This document shows positions 17,201 to 23,956 of a stretch of DNA of 23,992 nt, piece by piece. The position numbers were made by a program, and so were the translations under genes. A model generated the notes under the pieces. The model was not told the DNA's origin, did no database searches, and worked only from the letters and a program-made list of their open reading frames with translations. Every line of letters starts with the position of its first letter. Within the stretch, counting starts at the first letter, position 1. Source of the DNA: Candidatus Cloacimonadota bacterium (GTDB taxonomy: Bacteria > Cloacimonadota > Cloacimonadia > Cloacimonadales > Cloacimonadaceae); assembly GCA_023228125.1 (NCBI GenBank), contig JALOBT010000038.1, positions 1 through 23,992 on the forward strand, given 5' to 3'.

Positions 17201-20114
17201 ACTGGCAGACCAGAGCCGGACCGTGGAAAACTTTAGAACTGCCATCAACATGATTCATAGCTACGATGAAAAACATCCTACAAACACTCAATTCTATGAT
17301 CTTGAGCAACGTTCGATGATTTATGCCAGAAACGTGTATGCTTCCTTGATTGAATCTCTTGAAGATGCACCACAAGGAACTCCCAGCCCCGCAGACGCAG
17401 CTTATGATTTCCTCAAAACCAGTGCCGATCGCTTTATCCTGGTGTCCAATAACGAGCTTCACAGCACTCCTGAGAGACAGCGCGAAGCTTTGAACATCCA
17501 GCTTCTTTTGGCGGATATACAATTAGAAAAGGAACACTACCCTCAGGCCATGGAGCTTTATACCGAAGTACTTCAGAAGCAAGAGCTGCTCTCGAACACT
17601 GATAAATATGAGACCTATCTCAAGCTTGCCAATATCAGCATTACCCAAGGCATGAATAGCGATGGCGAACAGTGGCTACGCAAAGCCCTTCCCCTGGCTA
17701 CTTCCGCCACTGAAAAAGCCAGTATCAATCAAGATATCCTGGTGCAGATTCAGACCAGCTTTGAAAAGGCCTCCTCAGATGGGGATTTTATCACCGAGGC
17801 AAAAGAACGGCTCCGTCTGGCCTCAGAGCTTGATCCCTCCCAAAGTTCCGATGTCTTGGGTCAACGTGTCGCCGCCGTGCAGGCTTATCTGAATGCCAAA
17901 TCCTATCAGGAGGCAATCGATCTCCTGATGGAAATAGCTGAGACAGATACCAATATAGACGCTATCTATGCGCGCTACAAACAAGCGGTAGATATAGCAG
18001 GCAAGCCAGATATGCTGAACAACCCTCAATTGGCCGAAAGCATTGAACAGGAATTTATCGATAAGAATCCAGCCAGCAACTATACCTTCCTGCTCAAGCT
18101 GGCTAAGATCAACAATATGACAGATACGAATCCTGCCGCTGCCGCAGATGGCTATCTCGATCTCTTTGAGCTGGTCCGCAGCTCCAAAATCGCTGCCGGC
18201 GAAGTAAAGGATTCCGCACTCTTGGGCGATGCCATTCTGATGTATGCCAAGGCCGCAAATGTGACTAAGGAATACGAGCTGCGTTACCGCTTTATCGAGC
18301 TTTATCCGCAGCATGAGAATGTGATCCCTTATATGGAATACATGGCCAAGGGTCACCTTGATCGCAATGAAATGGATAAGTACACTTTATTGGCTCGCGA
18401 GATTCTCAAGCGCAGTCCCGATAAGAGCACTTACTACCAATTTGTGGCAGATACCCAGTTGCAGAAGATAGCCGGAGAGTTTGATATAGCCTACCTTAAT
18501 GAAGACTGGGATGAAGCCTTCAAAGTCCGTGATGCTTACAATGCGGCTGAGGCTGGATACAAAAAAGAAGGCCTTAGTTTCCAAAATCAGAAAGTGCACG
18601 AAGTATTCGCTGCTGTTCAGGAAGAATATCAAAACATCCAGAAACGCAAAGCCTTTTTGGCTTCTTATGACAAGCGCCTTGATGCTCTGGACAGATCCAC
18701 CGTCTTTACCGCTACCCCTGACAAGCAGATCAGAGTGAATTATGCCACCACTTGGGATAGACATCTCAATGCCGGCGAACGCAGAATTCCCAAATATGAA
18801 GGCATAGTGACAGCAGAAGTAAACAAAGTCCTGGCCTTGGTTACTGAAGCCAATAAAACTGGCTATTATATCGATAATGACAGAAGGATGCGCGCCATGG
18901 ACCTGATCTCCAGGCTCTATGCTCGCGGGGCAGAAGTGGTGGGCGTTCAGCTCGAAAGCTATTTCCGCGAAGCCACAGATGCTGATTATTACAGACAGGA
19001 ATACAAGGGTGATGCGCTGAATAATTTGATCGCTCAGCTTACCTTCCAGCAGACTCAGACTTACTTAAACAATGAAGTCTCCTGGCAATACGAGCTCTTC
19101 CGCCAGTACCATCTGGCCGGATATCAAAACAAATACAGCCAGGCTGCCCGCAATGCTCTGGAAGCCCGTGAACTCTTATATGAGTACCGTAAGCAGGATT
19201 ACATCCTGAATAATGATTGGCAGCAAGAGCTTGAGCCCTCTGGCCAGCCCTTAAGTTTCACCAACAAACAGAGCCCGCAAGGACAAATGCTCGGCAGCAC
19301 CACCATCTCGGCAGGAAACACCCTGCGCGTAAGCCGCAAGGTGAATGCAGACCTTGCCCCAGACTTTGCCTATCTGCAAGTAGCGTATCCCCTGGAAATG
19401 GAGGTTACGCTCAATGGCAGCCTGGTGAACTCTGCCTGGGTACCCATAGACAGCCTTGAAACCGGCAAAGCAATGAGCACCAGATACAGCTTCATGATCC
19501 CTGGAGAGCTTTTCACCGAAGGCGAAAACACCCTGGGAATCGAATTTACCAATGACAGTTCAAATCAAATCCAGATGGCGGCCAATCTCCAGCTCCTCAC
19601 CAGCCATCAGCGCATCCAGGCCAATATCCCGCCTGTGATTACCACTTTGCGTAGCGATACCGGCTGGAGAATCATCAACATTGATCCCGAGACCCAGGAA
19701 GAAACCACCGCTTATGCAGCCGAGGCTACAGAGTGGAACATCCCCTGGGAAAACATTGAAGACATGCAAGAAAATGCAGCTCGCCCGATCTGGGTATCCG
19801 AGCTTGAAGGCCCTGTAGAGAATCTGGTATTTGAAACAGATTTCGTGCTCGATTCAGAATTCAGAGAAGGCATGATCAATCTTGTCGCACCGGAATCTGT
19901 AACCGTTTACCTGAATGGCACCAGCATCGGAAGTGTTGATTTCGATTATGATGTTGAGCCCTTTATGATCTATCCCGGACAGGTTCCCATCCCCGCACAA
20001 AACGTCGTTATAGGTAGAAACGTCCTCCGTTTCGAAGTAAGTAATAATTCAAACTATCGAGGTTTTCTGGCAACGATCATTTACGCAAAAGCCAGCAAGG
20101 AGGGAATCCGATGA
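14292..20114 (+). CDS. Giant exported TPR-repeat protein with two C-terminal beta-sandwich regions
   Basis: The product is 1940 residues from ATG 14292. The frame is open 58 codons further upstream, but those overlap the previous gene and are not signal-like. MKKYLFLVLLVVFSLTCISNLVAQ is a clear signal peptide. Helical TPR-like units are scattered through the protein, for example near residues 86-115 (EEISYLLGHMYARIGEDNKA), 573-615 (YKLGELQYYA), 673-740 and 1065-1100 (LLLADIQLEKEHYPQAMELY). Long charged coiled-coil stretches lie between them, notably about 335-460. From about 1650 the sequence turns beta-rich. Two sugar-binding-like jelly-roll units can be seen, with MEVTLNGSLVNSAW plus GENTLGIEFTNDS and then VTVYLNGTSIGS plus GRNVLRFEVSNNS. 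I infer a large periplasmic or surface scaffold. The ribosome binding site is weak. The stop overlaps the next start as ATGA. Confidence 0.85.
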   Translation: MKKYLFLVLLVVFSLTCISNLVAQTSDMDERNIVEQYKEDIRIQKRQIREAAKEFLVDELPTLIALDPLEANNQLGIFGSVLSTLGEEEISYLLGHMYARIGEDNKAIPIFDSLLKTELKEDARRMLNLVLYRRITSLLEAGDRKAAREFLKYIVFANYDTGEYFSSYLYLYADMSTDDRNYDDILNLIYTYNQNRELVLNTLLPAKQQVLNRLDTLNLLSFYDNPTQTGYDTLIASINQIMADLGVINHEMISMQGMLFVDSIVQAHEYELVKFTELKSSLAAYANSSVQVREEIRPAFNYIEAVRENLAFYDRTLLNFDNLLQQNFLNMSRTDSQGGKIFAADLFLDRIYQTDRTIDIYNEMLIDIDKLLASSEFPEHTQRLNEERSLVLRERAETELLREKYIEDLQYAKEDDRMRLLEILNEYKALRANKNELTAVTNEMENYVRTELRTMVNADQQGKIRSDISTNVSDLRFTNDRNQTIASGYSQYLNHIDFISLHLSYRDLIAKFNDFLRTQASLPDDELMATRQDYRQKQLALISKFEAFLGQNPGFSAFEQPGGGDLVGSADLYYKLGELQYYAYPADLRPALTSYRRALALDPNLPERDLALYNVAFITSDLSRAEIDQNKINFLATARMADDPPANSRYSEATFRETLDALNEIVTNFPDSKIYEESVYRLGLLYFSFADDSDAPAQYHAMAIDQFNQIVAKPDSPLYYEALYQRGWVRLNSFDEAELNQAMSDFLEILIASDSGKISDPQLASDYKKDAIDNIAYCLIALDGTNFNAPARGVEAVTKVFEDYQNEDVIQQVMDKATQHKLDMGVSVQAADFLVYRIQNSPLALINPILQDSVLVLYHNSGQRLREGENLDQITQGIYQKIILDYNLESEWYKANSNKDITKQMQILDNAYEQRRIRLYNEFARQITMENLSAYQNYMQGYDAFAQKHNANYAAFNAKADSILVDNYIVLADQSRTVENFRTAINMIHSYDEKHPTNTQFYDLEQRSMIYARNVYASLIESLEDAPQGTPSPADAAYDFLKTSADRFILVSNNELHSTPERQREALNIQLLLADIQLEKEHYPQAMELYTEVLQKQELLSNTDKYETYLKLANISITQGMNSDGEQWLRKALPLATSATEKASINQDILVQIQTSFEKASSDGDFITEAKERLRLASELDPSQSSDVLGQRVAAVQAYLNAKSYQEAIDLLMEIAETDTNIDAIYARYKQAVDIAGKPDMLNNPQLAESIEQEFIDKNPASNYTFLLKLAKINNMTDTNPAAAADGYLDLFELVRSSKIAAGEVKDSALLGDAILMYAKAANVTKEYELRYRFIELYPQHENVIPYMEYMAKGHLDRNEMDKYTLLAREILKRSPDKSTYYQFVADTQLQKIAGEFDIAYLNEDWDEAFKVRDAYNAAEAGYKKEGLSFQNQKVHEVFAAVQEEYQNIQKRKAFLASYDKRLDALDRSTVFTATPDKQIRVNYATTWDRHLNAGERRIPKYEGIVTAEVNKVLALVTEANKTGYYIDNDRRMRAMDLISRLYARGAEVVGVQLESYFREATDADYYRQEYKGDALNNLIAQLTFQQTQTYLNNEVSWQYELFRQYHLAGYQNKYSQAARNALEARELLYEYRKQDYILNNDWQQELEPSGQPLSFTNKQSPQGQMLGSTTISAGNTLRVSRKVNADLAPDFAYLQVAYPLEMEVTLNGSLVNSAWVPIDSLETGKAMSTRYSFMIPGELFTEGENTLGIEFTNDSSNQIQMAANLQLLTSHQRIQANIPPVITTLRSDTGWRIINIDPETQEETTAYAAEATEWNIPWENIEDMQENAARPIWVSELEGPVENLVFETDFVLDSEFREGMINLVAPESVTVYLNGTSIGSVDFDYDVEPFMIYPGQVPIPAQNVVIGRNVLRFEVSNNSNYRGFLATIIYAKASKEGIR

Positions 20115-20404
20115 AAAAGAACCTCATTATCTTAGCTACATTGCTGCTGCTGACATCCGCACTATTTGCGCAGCAGGCAACTCAACAAACCACGATTCAG
20201 CCCAGGGTAAATGCCCAGGGAGTCTTTGTGGATGAAGATGTAATTGTGATAGAAGTGCGATCTATGGCTCCCGTATCGGGAATCTACAAATCCAAAGCAG
20301 ATACTTTTATGGCATCTGGAAAATACCGTTTTATGATAGATGACAAAATCGTAGAAGACAACAGTGAATTACTATTAAATAAATGGCTTAAGGAGTCAAA
20401 ATGA
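20111..20404 (+). CDS. Small exported protein of unknown function within the ExbB-ExbD cluster
   Basis: The 97-residue product starts with a signal peptide (MKKNLIILATLLLLTSALFAQ), leaving a mature chain of about 76 residues. The mature chain is Gln/Thr-rich at first, then FVDEDVIVIEVRSMAPVSG, and ends with a charged helix (NSELLLNKWLKESK). AAGGAGG lies about six bases before the ATG. It overlaps both neighbours by the four bases ATGA, so it is tightly coupled between the giant TPR gene and the ExbB-like gene. I do not recognise the family. Its position suggests a periplasmic accessory of the proton-driven complex. No Cys follows the signal, so it is not a lipoprotein. Confidence 0.8.
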   Translation: MKKNLIILATLLLLTSALFAQQATQQTTIQPRVNAQGVFVDEDVIVIEVRSMAPVSGIYKSKADTFMASGKYRFMIDDKIVEDNSELLLNKWLKESK

Positions 20405-21165
20405 AAAGCAAACATAGCATACTCGTTGTGATCGCCCTGTTAATCAGTGTAGGGTTTCTCTTCGCACAGGAAGAAGCTGCAGCAGCAGCCCCAGCTTCCA
20501 GTGAAGGAGTAAATTTAATTGAGGTATTCTCCACCAGCGGGGCTTTTGCTTACTTGATCTTAGCAAACCTGCTGATCGGTCTGGCATTGGCATTAGTCCG
20601 TTATATTCAGCTTTTTGTACGTGAGAAAATCGATGCAGAAAAGTTTTTCTTCAAACTAAAGAACTTTGTGAAAAACGACCAGATCGATGAAGCCACCAAA
20701 ATTGCTGACCAATTTAAGACTACCACCATGGGCTTCATTTTTTGGAGCGGTTTGACTGTGTACAAAGACGTTCGTAAATCCGGCAAGAAAGGCGAAGAAG
20801 GCCGTATTGCTGTGCAAAATGCTTTTGACGAAGCAGTGCTACAGACCGTACACAAACTTGACGGCGGCCTGTTTTGGTTTGATACCCTGGCTCAGATCTC
20901 CACATACCTTGGGCTTCTGGGAACCATTTTTGGTTTGATCGCAGCCTTCGGAGCTCTGGGTAAACTCACTGGCGCAGCTCAGCAAAAAGCGCTTACCGAT
21001 GGTATCTATGTAGCTATTGGAACCACCGCTCTTGGTTTGATGGGTGCTATCCCTCTTACTTTGATCAAAGGTGGTCTCTATACCCGGGCTACTACCCTGA
21101 TTAGCAATATCGATGAGTATAGTGTAAAATTGGTAAATCATATCAACAACTACATCAAGGAATAA
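20401..21165 (+). CDS. MotA/TolQ/ExbB-type proton channel subunit
   Basis: The product is the inner-membrane channel subunit of a Ton/Tol/Mot-like energy system, 254 residues. It begins with a cleavable-looking signal sequence (to about 22, ending FAQ) and an Ala/Glu-rich stretch (EEAAAAAPASSEG), an extension seen in FCB-group ExbB proteins but not in E. coli. Three membrane helices follow: about 46-68 (AYLILANLLIGLALALV), about 168-188 (TYLGLLGTIFGLIAAFGAL, with conserved T174) and about 204-224 (VAIGTTALGLMGAIPLTLI, T208/T209). These Thr positions line the proton path in the family. A cytoplasmic domain lies between helices 1 and 2. It overlaps the 97-residue gene by ATGA and is four bases from the first ExbD-like gene. 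Confidence 0.95.
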   Translation: MKSKHSILVVIALLISVGFLFAQEEAAAAAPASSEGVNLIEVFSTSGAFAYLILANLLIGLALALVRYIQLFVREKIDAEKFFFKLKNFVKNDQIDEATKIADQFKTTTMGFIFWSGLTVYKDVRKSGKKGEEGRIAVQNAFDEAVLQTVHKLDGGLFWFDTLAQISTYLGLLGTIFGLIAAFGALGKLTGAAQQKALTDGIYVAIGTTALGLMGAIPLTLIKGGLYTRATTLISNIDEYSVKLVNHINNYIKE

Positions 21166-21169
21166 GAAC

Positions 21170-21697
21170 ATGGCAGTATATCGTCCTTCCCAGGCGAGGC
21201 AAGCGAAGTCACAAACTGCACCAGAGGAACCAAATCTGGTTCCCATCATGAACCTATTTGTCACGATCATACCGTTTTTGATGCTAATGATCGTGGTCGG
21301 TCAGGTGGCACTTGTGGCTTTGAATTTTTCCTCGGAAGGAGGTCCAGGCGGAGGCGGTGACGGTGGCGGAGGCGGGGGTGAACCTGCAAAACAAATTGAG
21401 ATTCACCTTATGCTCCGAGATAAACCCGAAGCCGGACTGTTCCAGGGCATGGAAATACGCGAAATTGACGGTACAAAACACCAGCTACCGGCACTTCAAG
21501 ACAGGATGTATGATTTCCGCGGTCTGAATACTCTTTTGATCGACCTGAAGGAACGTCATCCCGATACCCCAGAAATAGCTGTGATTGTGCACCCTGAAGT
21601 AGTGTATGACACCCTGATCCGCACGATTGACCTCTGTAAACAAAATGGTTTCCCTACCGTGCATTATAAAAACCCCAAAAACGTCTATTTTTATTAG
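21170..21697 (+). CDS. ExbD/TolR-like subunit lacking the membrane aspartate
   Basis: The product is a 175-residue single-pass protein. AAGGA lies about eight bases before the ATG, which follows the ExbB-like stop by four bases. The only membrane helix is about 24-48 (LVPIMNLFVTIIPFLMLMIVV). In ExbD, TolR and MotB this helix carries an Asp that takes up protons (D25 in E. coli ExbD, in a TPxxD context). Here the aligned residue is N28 (codon AAC). A Gly-rich linker (57-70) leads to a periplasmic domain with an ExbD-like beta-alpha end (IAVIVHPEVVYDTLIRTIDLC). The low-complexity linker is unusual for the family. It probably pairs with the Asp-bearing paralogue encoded next. Confidence 0.88.
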   Translation: MAVYRPSQARQAKSQTAPEEPNLVPIMNLFVTIIPFLMLMIVVGQVALVALNFSSEGGPGGGGDGGGGGGEPAKQIEIHLMLRDKPEAGLFQGMEIREIDGTKHQLPALQDRMYDFRGLNTLLIDLKERHPDTPEIAVIVHPEVVYDTLIRTIDLCKQNGFPTVHYKNPKNVYFY

Positions 21698-21714
21698 GAT
21701 TTGGGGAGGAAAAA

Positions 21715-22260
21715 ATGAGTAGTAATAATTCAAGCAGAAGCAGTAACAAGGGACGAAGAGTAATACGTAAAAAAGAAGAAGACGTAAAAGGACTCTCCAT
21801 CACCTCCCTTTTGGACGTGCTAACCATCATATTGGTGTTTCTAATGAAGAATGTCTCCATGGAAGCTGTAAAAATAAGCGAATTGCCAGATATGAAATAC
21901 CCCACCACGATGACCAAGGATTCCTTGATGGAAAATCCCTATGTAACGCCAGTAAAGCTTTATACAGACCGCGTTTTATTGGGACTTGGCAATCTATTGC
22001 TGGGCGAACCTCAGGATCTGATTGAAAACGTAGAAAAACGCTCGATGATGCAAGAATTCTTTCGCAATGAGTGGAACTCGATTCCTGAAGATAAGTGGGA
22101 TGATGCCTGCTTGATAGTTCAAGCAGACAGCAATTTACCCTGTGGTTTTATCACTGAGATTGTTCGGGTTGGGACAAACACCGGTTATCAAAATATCTAC
22201 TTTGCAACCGTAGAAGAAGCAGAATGGCTGAAGTCATACAATCCTGCTGCAGGTAGGTAA
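21715..22260 (+). CDS. ExbD/TolR-like subunit with the conserved membrane aspartate
   Basis: The product is a 181-residue single-pass protein preceded by GGGGAGG about six bases before the ATG. The basic, Ser/Asn-rich N-terminus (MSSNNSSRSSNKGRRVIRKK) fits a cytoplasmic tail. The membrane helix, about 27-47, reads LSITSLLDVLTIILVFLMK and keeps D34, the residue expected to carry protons. The periplasmic part is longer and more diverged than in E. coli ExbD. Its end (CLIVQADSNLPCGFITEIVR) fits the family's beta-alpha unit, and two Cys (131 and 142) might pair. With the preceding gene it makes a heterogeneous ExbD pair, as in myxobacterial AglQ/AglS. Confidence 0.9.
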   Translation: MSSNNSSRSSNKGRRVIRKKEEDVKGLSITSLLDVLTIILVFLMKNVSMEAVKISELPDMKYPTTMTKDSLMENPYVTPVKLYTDRVLLGLGNLLLGEPQDLIENVEKRSMMQEFFRNEWNSIPEDKWDDACLIVQADSNLPCGFITEIVRVGTNTGYQNIYFATVEEAEWLKSYNPAAGR

Positions 22261-22271
22261 ATGGAGATATT

Positions 22272-23672
22272 ATGGCAAAAGTATTAAGTCTCAGATTGAA
22301 CTACAAAGGTAAGTTTCTTGACTATGCCAAAGAAGGCAAAGAGATCAAGAGAAACTTTGTGATAGGTTCAAACAAATTCCTACAATGGCAGATTCTGGAA
22401 CCCGCTTTTCCCGATAAACACATGCTTATCAAACAGAAAGGCGGCGAGTATGTAATGGAATTGCCACCCGACTCACAGCTCAGTTGTGAACGTGCCGGCG
22501 ATACCCTGGACACTAATTATCTAAAACAAAATAACCTTCTTGACGGCAACCAACTGATGCTCAAGGAAGATATCAAAGGCACCGTTACTCTGGCCCCAAA
22601 CTGGAGTGTGGACTTTGACTTTCGTGAACCCTGGGTGGCAGTGCTTACTCCCGAAGAAAAAGCGATAGTTGCCCAATATGCCAGAAGGTCTCAACCGGAT
22701 TCAGTTACTAAATTCAACCGTACGATTATCTGGCTGGCAGTCATTTTGACTTTCGTTTTCTTGCTTATCTTCGATGTATTCTTAAAACCAGAATACTCAA
22801 GTATTCAGACTGTGGAAGATATTCTGCTCAGCCAGCAAGGCGAAGCCCAAAAAGTGGTGGCAGATATAGCCCCCAGCGCACCGTCTTTCGCTGAACCAGA
22901 AGCACCAGCCGAAACTGCAGCCGAAGGTACTCCCCAAGGGAAGCCTGGTGCCACTGGCACTGGTAGAGGCACTGGATCTTCCAGCCTCACTTCAGCTTTG
23001 CAAGGCTTTGATGCCGGCGCAGTTGGTACTGCCCCAGCCCTTCAGATAACCACTGTAGCAGAAGGCTTTTCTGCCGGTCGCCCCGGTGGCGGCAGAGGCG
23101 CAGGCCCCGGAATGGGCGGTAGCTCTGGAAGCGGTGCTGGTGCTGGATCCTCATACAATCCTGCTGCTACCCCCTCTTTTGGCAACGTAGCATCAGTGGT
23201 CGGAAAAGGCCCCTCCACCGGTGGTTATTCCTCAGCTCCTGAAGGTGCTCAAGGCGTGCACGTGCTCGGCGATGCCAGCAAGCTCGCCGCCAGCGGCAAA
23301 GCCTGGGGAGACGTTTCCAAGCAAAAGCAGATCGCTGCTTCCTATAGTGCCAGAGGAATCAGCACTGTATCCGAAGGAAGCATCGGCGGTATGGATGAAG
23401 GCTCAAGAGCAAAATTCAGCACCATCCGCGAACAGATCCAAGCTCGTCAAAGCCAAATCGAACAAGCCTATAGAGAAAGCCAGATTACCCAAAAAGTAAG
23501 CTTTACCATCACCGTATATATCACGCCCAATGGTACGGTGAGAGAATCCAGCGTAGTACCCAATGGCAGCTATCCCAGTGACTTTGTAAACAGGATAAAG
23601 AGCATTGTGGATGCCTGGACTTTCAATGTAAGAGAAGAATTGGCCTATCAGTTTAAGATAAGAGCCGGTTAA
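22272..23672 (+). CDS. AgmX/TonB-like energy transducer with FHA-like N-terminal domain
   Basis: The product is a 466-residue inner-membrane protein. GGAG lies seven bases before the ATG. Residues about 1-120 look like a degenerate FHA fold: FVIGSNKF, then FPDKHMLIKQKGGEYVM, then NNLLDGNQLML, in the spacing of the FHA motif series but without the usual Arg and Ser. A single membrane helix covers 149-170 (NRTIIWLAVILTFVFLLIFD). The periplasmic stretch about 195-330 is rich in Gly, Ala, Pro and Ser and is likely disordered. The C-terminal 85 residues match the AgmX/PglI-type TonB-like domain: IREQIQARQSQIEQAYRES, then FTITVYITPNGTVRESSVV, then IVDAWTFNV. The FHA-TM-linker-AgmX order recalls myxobacterial GltG. 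It would carry force or signal from the ExbB-ExbD complex to periplasmic partners. It is the last gene before a terminator. Confidence 0.88.
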   Translation: MAKVLSLRLNYKGKFLDYAKEGKEIKRNFVIGSNKFLQWQILEPAFPDKHMLIKQKGGEYVMELPPDSQLSCERAGDTLDTNYLKQNNLLDGNQLMLKEDIKGTVTLAPNWSVDFDFREPWVAVLTPEEKAIVAQYARRSQPDSVTKFNRTIIWLAVILTFVFLLIFDVFLKPEYSSIQTVEDILLSQQGEAQKVVADIAPSAPSFAEPEAPAETAAEGTPQGKPGATGTGRGTGSSSLTSALQGFDAGAVGTAPALQITTVAEGFSAGRPGGGRGAGPGMGGSSGSGAGAGSSYNPAATPSFGNVASVVGKGPSTGGYSSAPEGAQGVHVLGDASKLAASGKAWGDVSKQKQIAASYSARGISTVSEGSIGGMDEGSRAKFSTIREQIQARQSQIEQAYRESQITQKVSFTITVYITPNGTVRESSVVPNGSYPSDFVNRIKSIVDAWTFNVREELAYQFKIRAG

Positions 23673-23698
23673 AAAAAACAATAAACCCCATAAATAGA

Positions 23699-23730
23699 AT
23701 AAGCCCCGGTTCGCTGGGGCTTATCTTTGA
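23699..23730 (+). terminator. Intrinsic terminator closing the ExbB-ExbD-AgmX operon
   Basis: ATAAGCCCC pairs exactly with GGGGCTTAT (9 base pairs, 8-base loop) and is followed by CTTTGATTT. It lies 27 bases after the last stop codon. The T-tract is broken, but the stem is strong. Confidence 0.8.
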
Positions 23731-23735
23731 TTTAG

Positions 23736-23779
23736 AATTTATGATGTAGAATGTAGAATTAATGGAGAATGGAGAATTG
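23736..23779. repeat. Short heptamer-like repeats (TGTAGAA, TGGAGAA)
   Basis: TGTAGAA occurs twice in a row, then after a few bases TGGAGAA occurs twice in a row. The unit length matches the larger heptamer array that starts at 23820. Confidence 0.7.
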
Positions 23780-23784
23780 GCGTG

Positions 23785-23813
23785 CTGGATTCGTTTGCGT
23801 CTCGTGTCCAGTG
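23785..23813 (+). repeat. Hairpin repeat copy B
   Basis: CTGGATT, then TGCGTCTCGTGTCCAGTG. It shares flanks and apex with copies A and C but its stem pairs less well. Confidence 0.6.
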
Positions 23814-23819
23814 AAACCT

Positions 23820-23868
23820 ACAAGTTACAAGTTACAAGTTACAAGTTAGAAGTTAGAAGTTAGAACTT
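23820..23868 (+). repeat. Heptanucleotide tandem repeat, seven units
   Basis: Four copies of ACAAGTT are followed by two of AGAAGTT and one AGAACTT, without interruption. The array lies between hairpin repeat copies B and C. Confidence 0.95.
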
Positions 23869-23875
23869 GCCAGTG

Positions 23876-23903
23876 CTGGATTGGATACGTCTCGTGTCCA
23901 GTA
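23876..23903 (+). repeat. Hairpin repeat copy C
   Basis: CTGGATT is followed by GGATACG TCT CGTGTCC, a 7-base stem with one T-G wobble, then AGTA. The stem bases differ from copy A but remain paired. Confidence 0.65.
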
Positions 23904-23918
23904 AGACCGGAGGTCTTA
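23902..23918. repeat. Small perfect hairpin
   Basis: TAAGACC and GGTCTTA pair exactly around GGA, just after hairpin repeat copy C. Confidence 0.75.
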
Positions 23919-23924
23919 GAGGGG

Positions 23925-23956
23925 TTTTAAGGTTTTAAGGTTTTAGCGTTTTAACG
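23925..23956 (+). repeat. Octanucleotide tandem repeat, four units
   Basis: TTTTAAGG occurs twice, then TTTTAGCG and TTTTAACG. No gene is seen from 23673 to the window end. That stretch holds only the terminator and this series of repeats. Confidence 0.85.

Noticed and set aside
23820..23956. Short regular repeats that might suggest a CRISPR array
   Set aside because: The units are 7 or 8 bases and directly tandem, with no spacers and no cas genes nearby.
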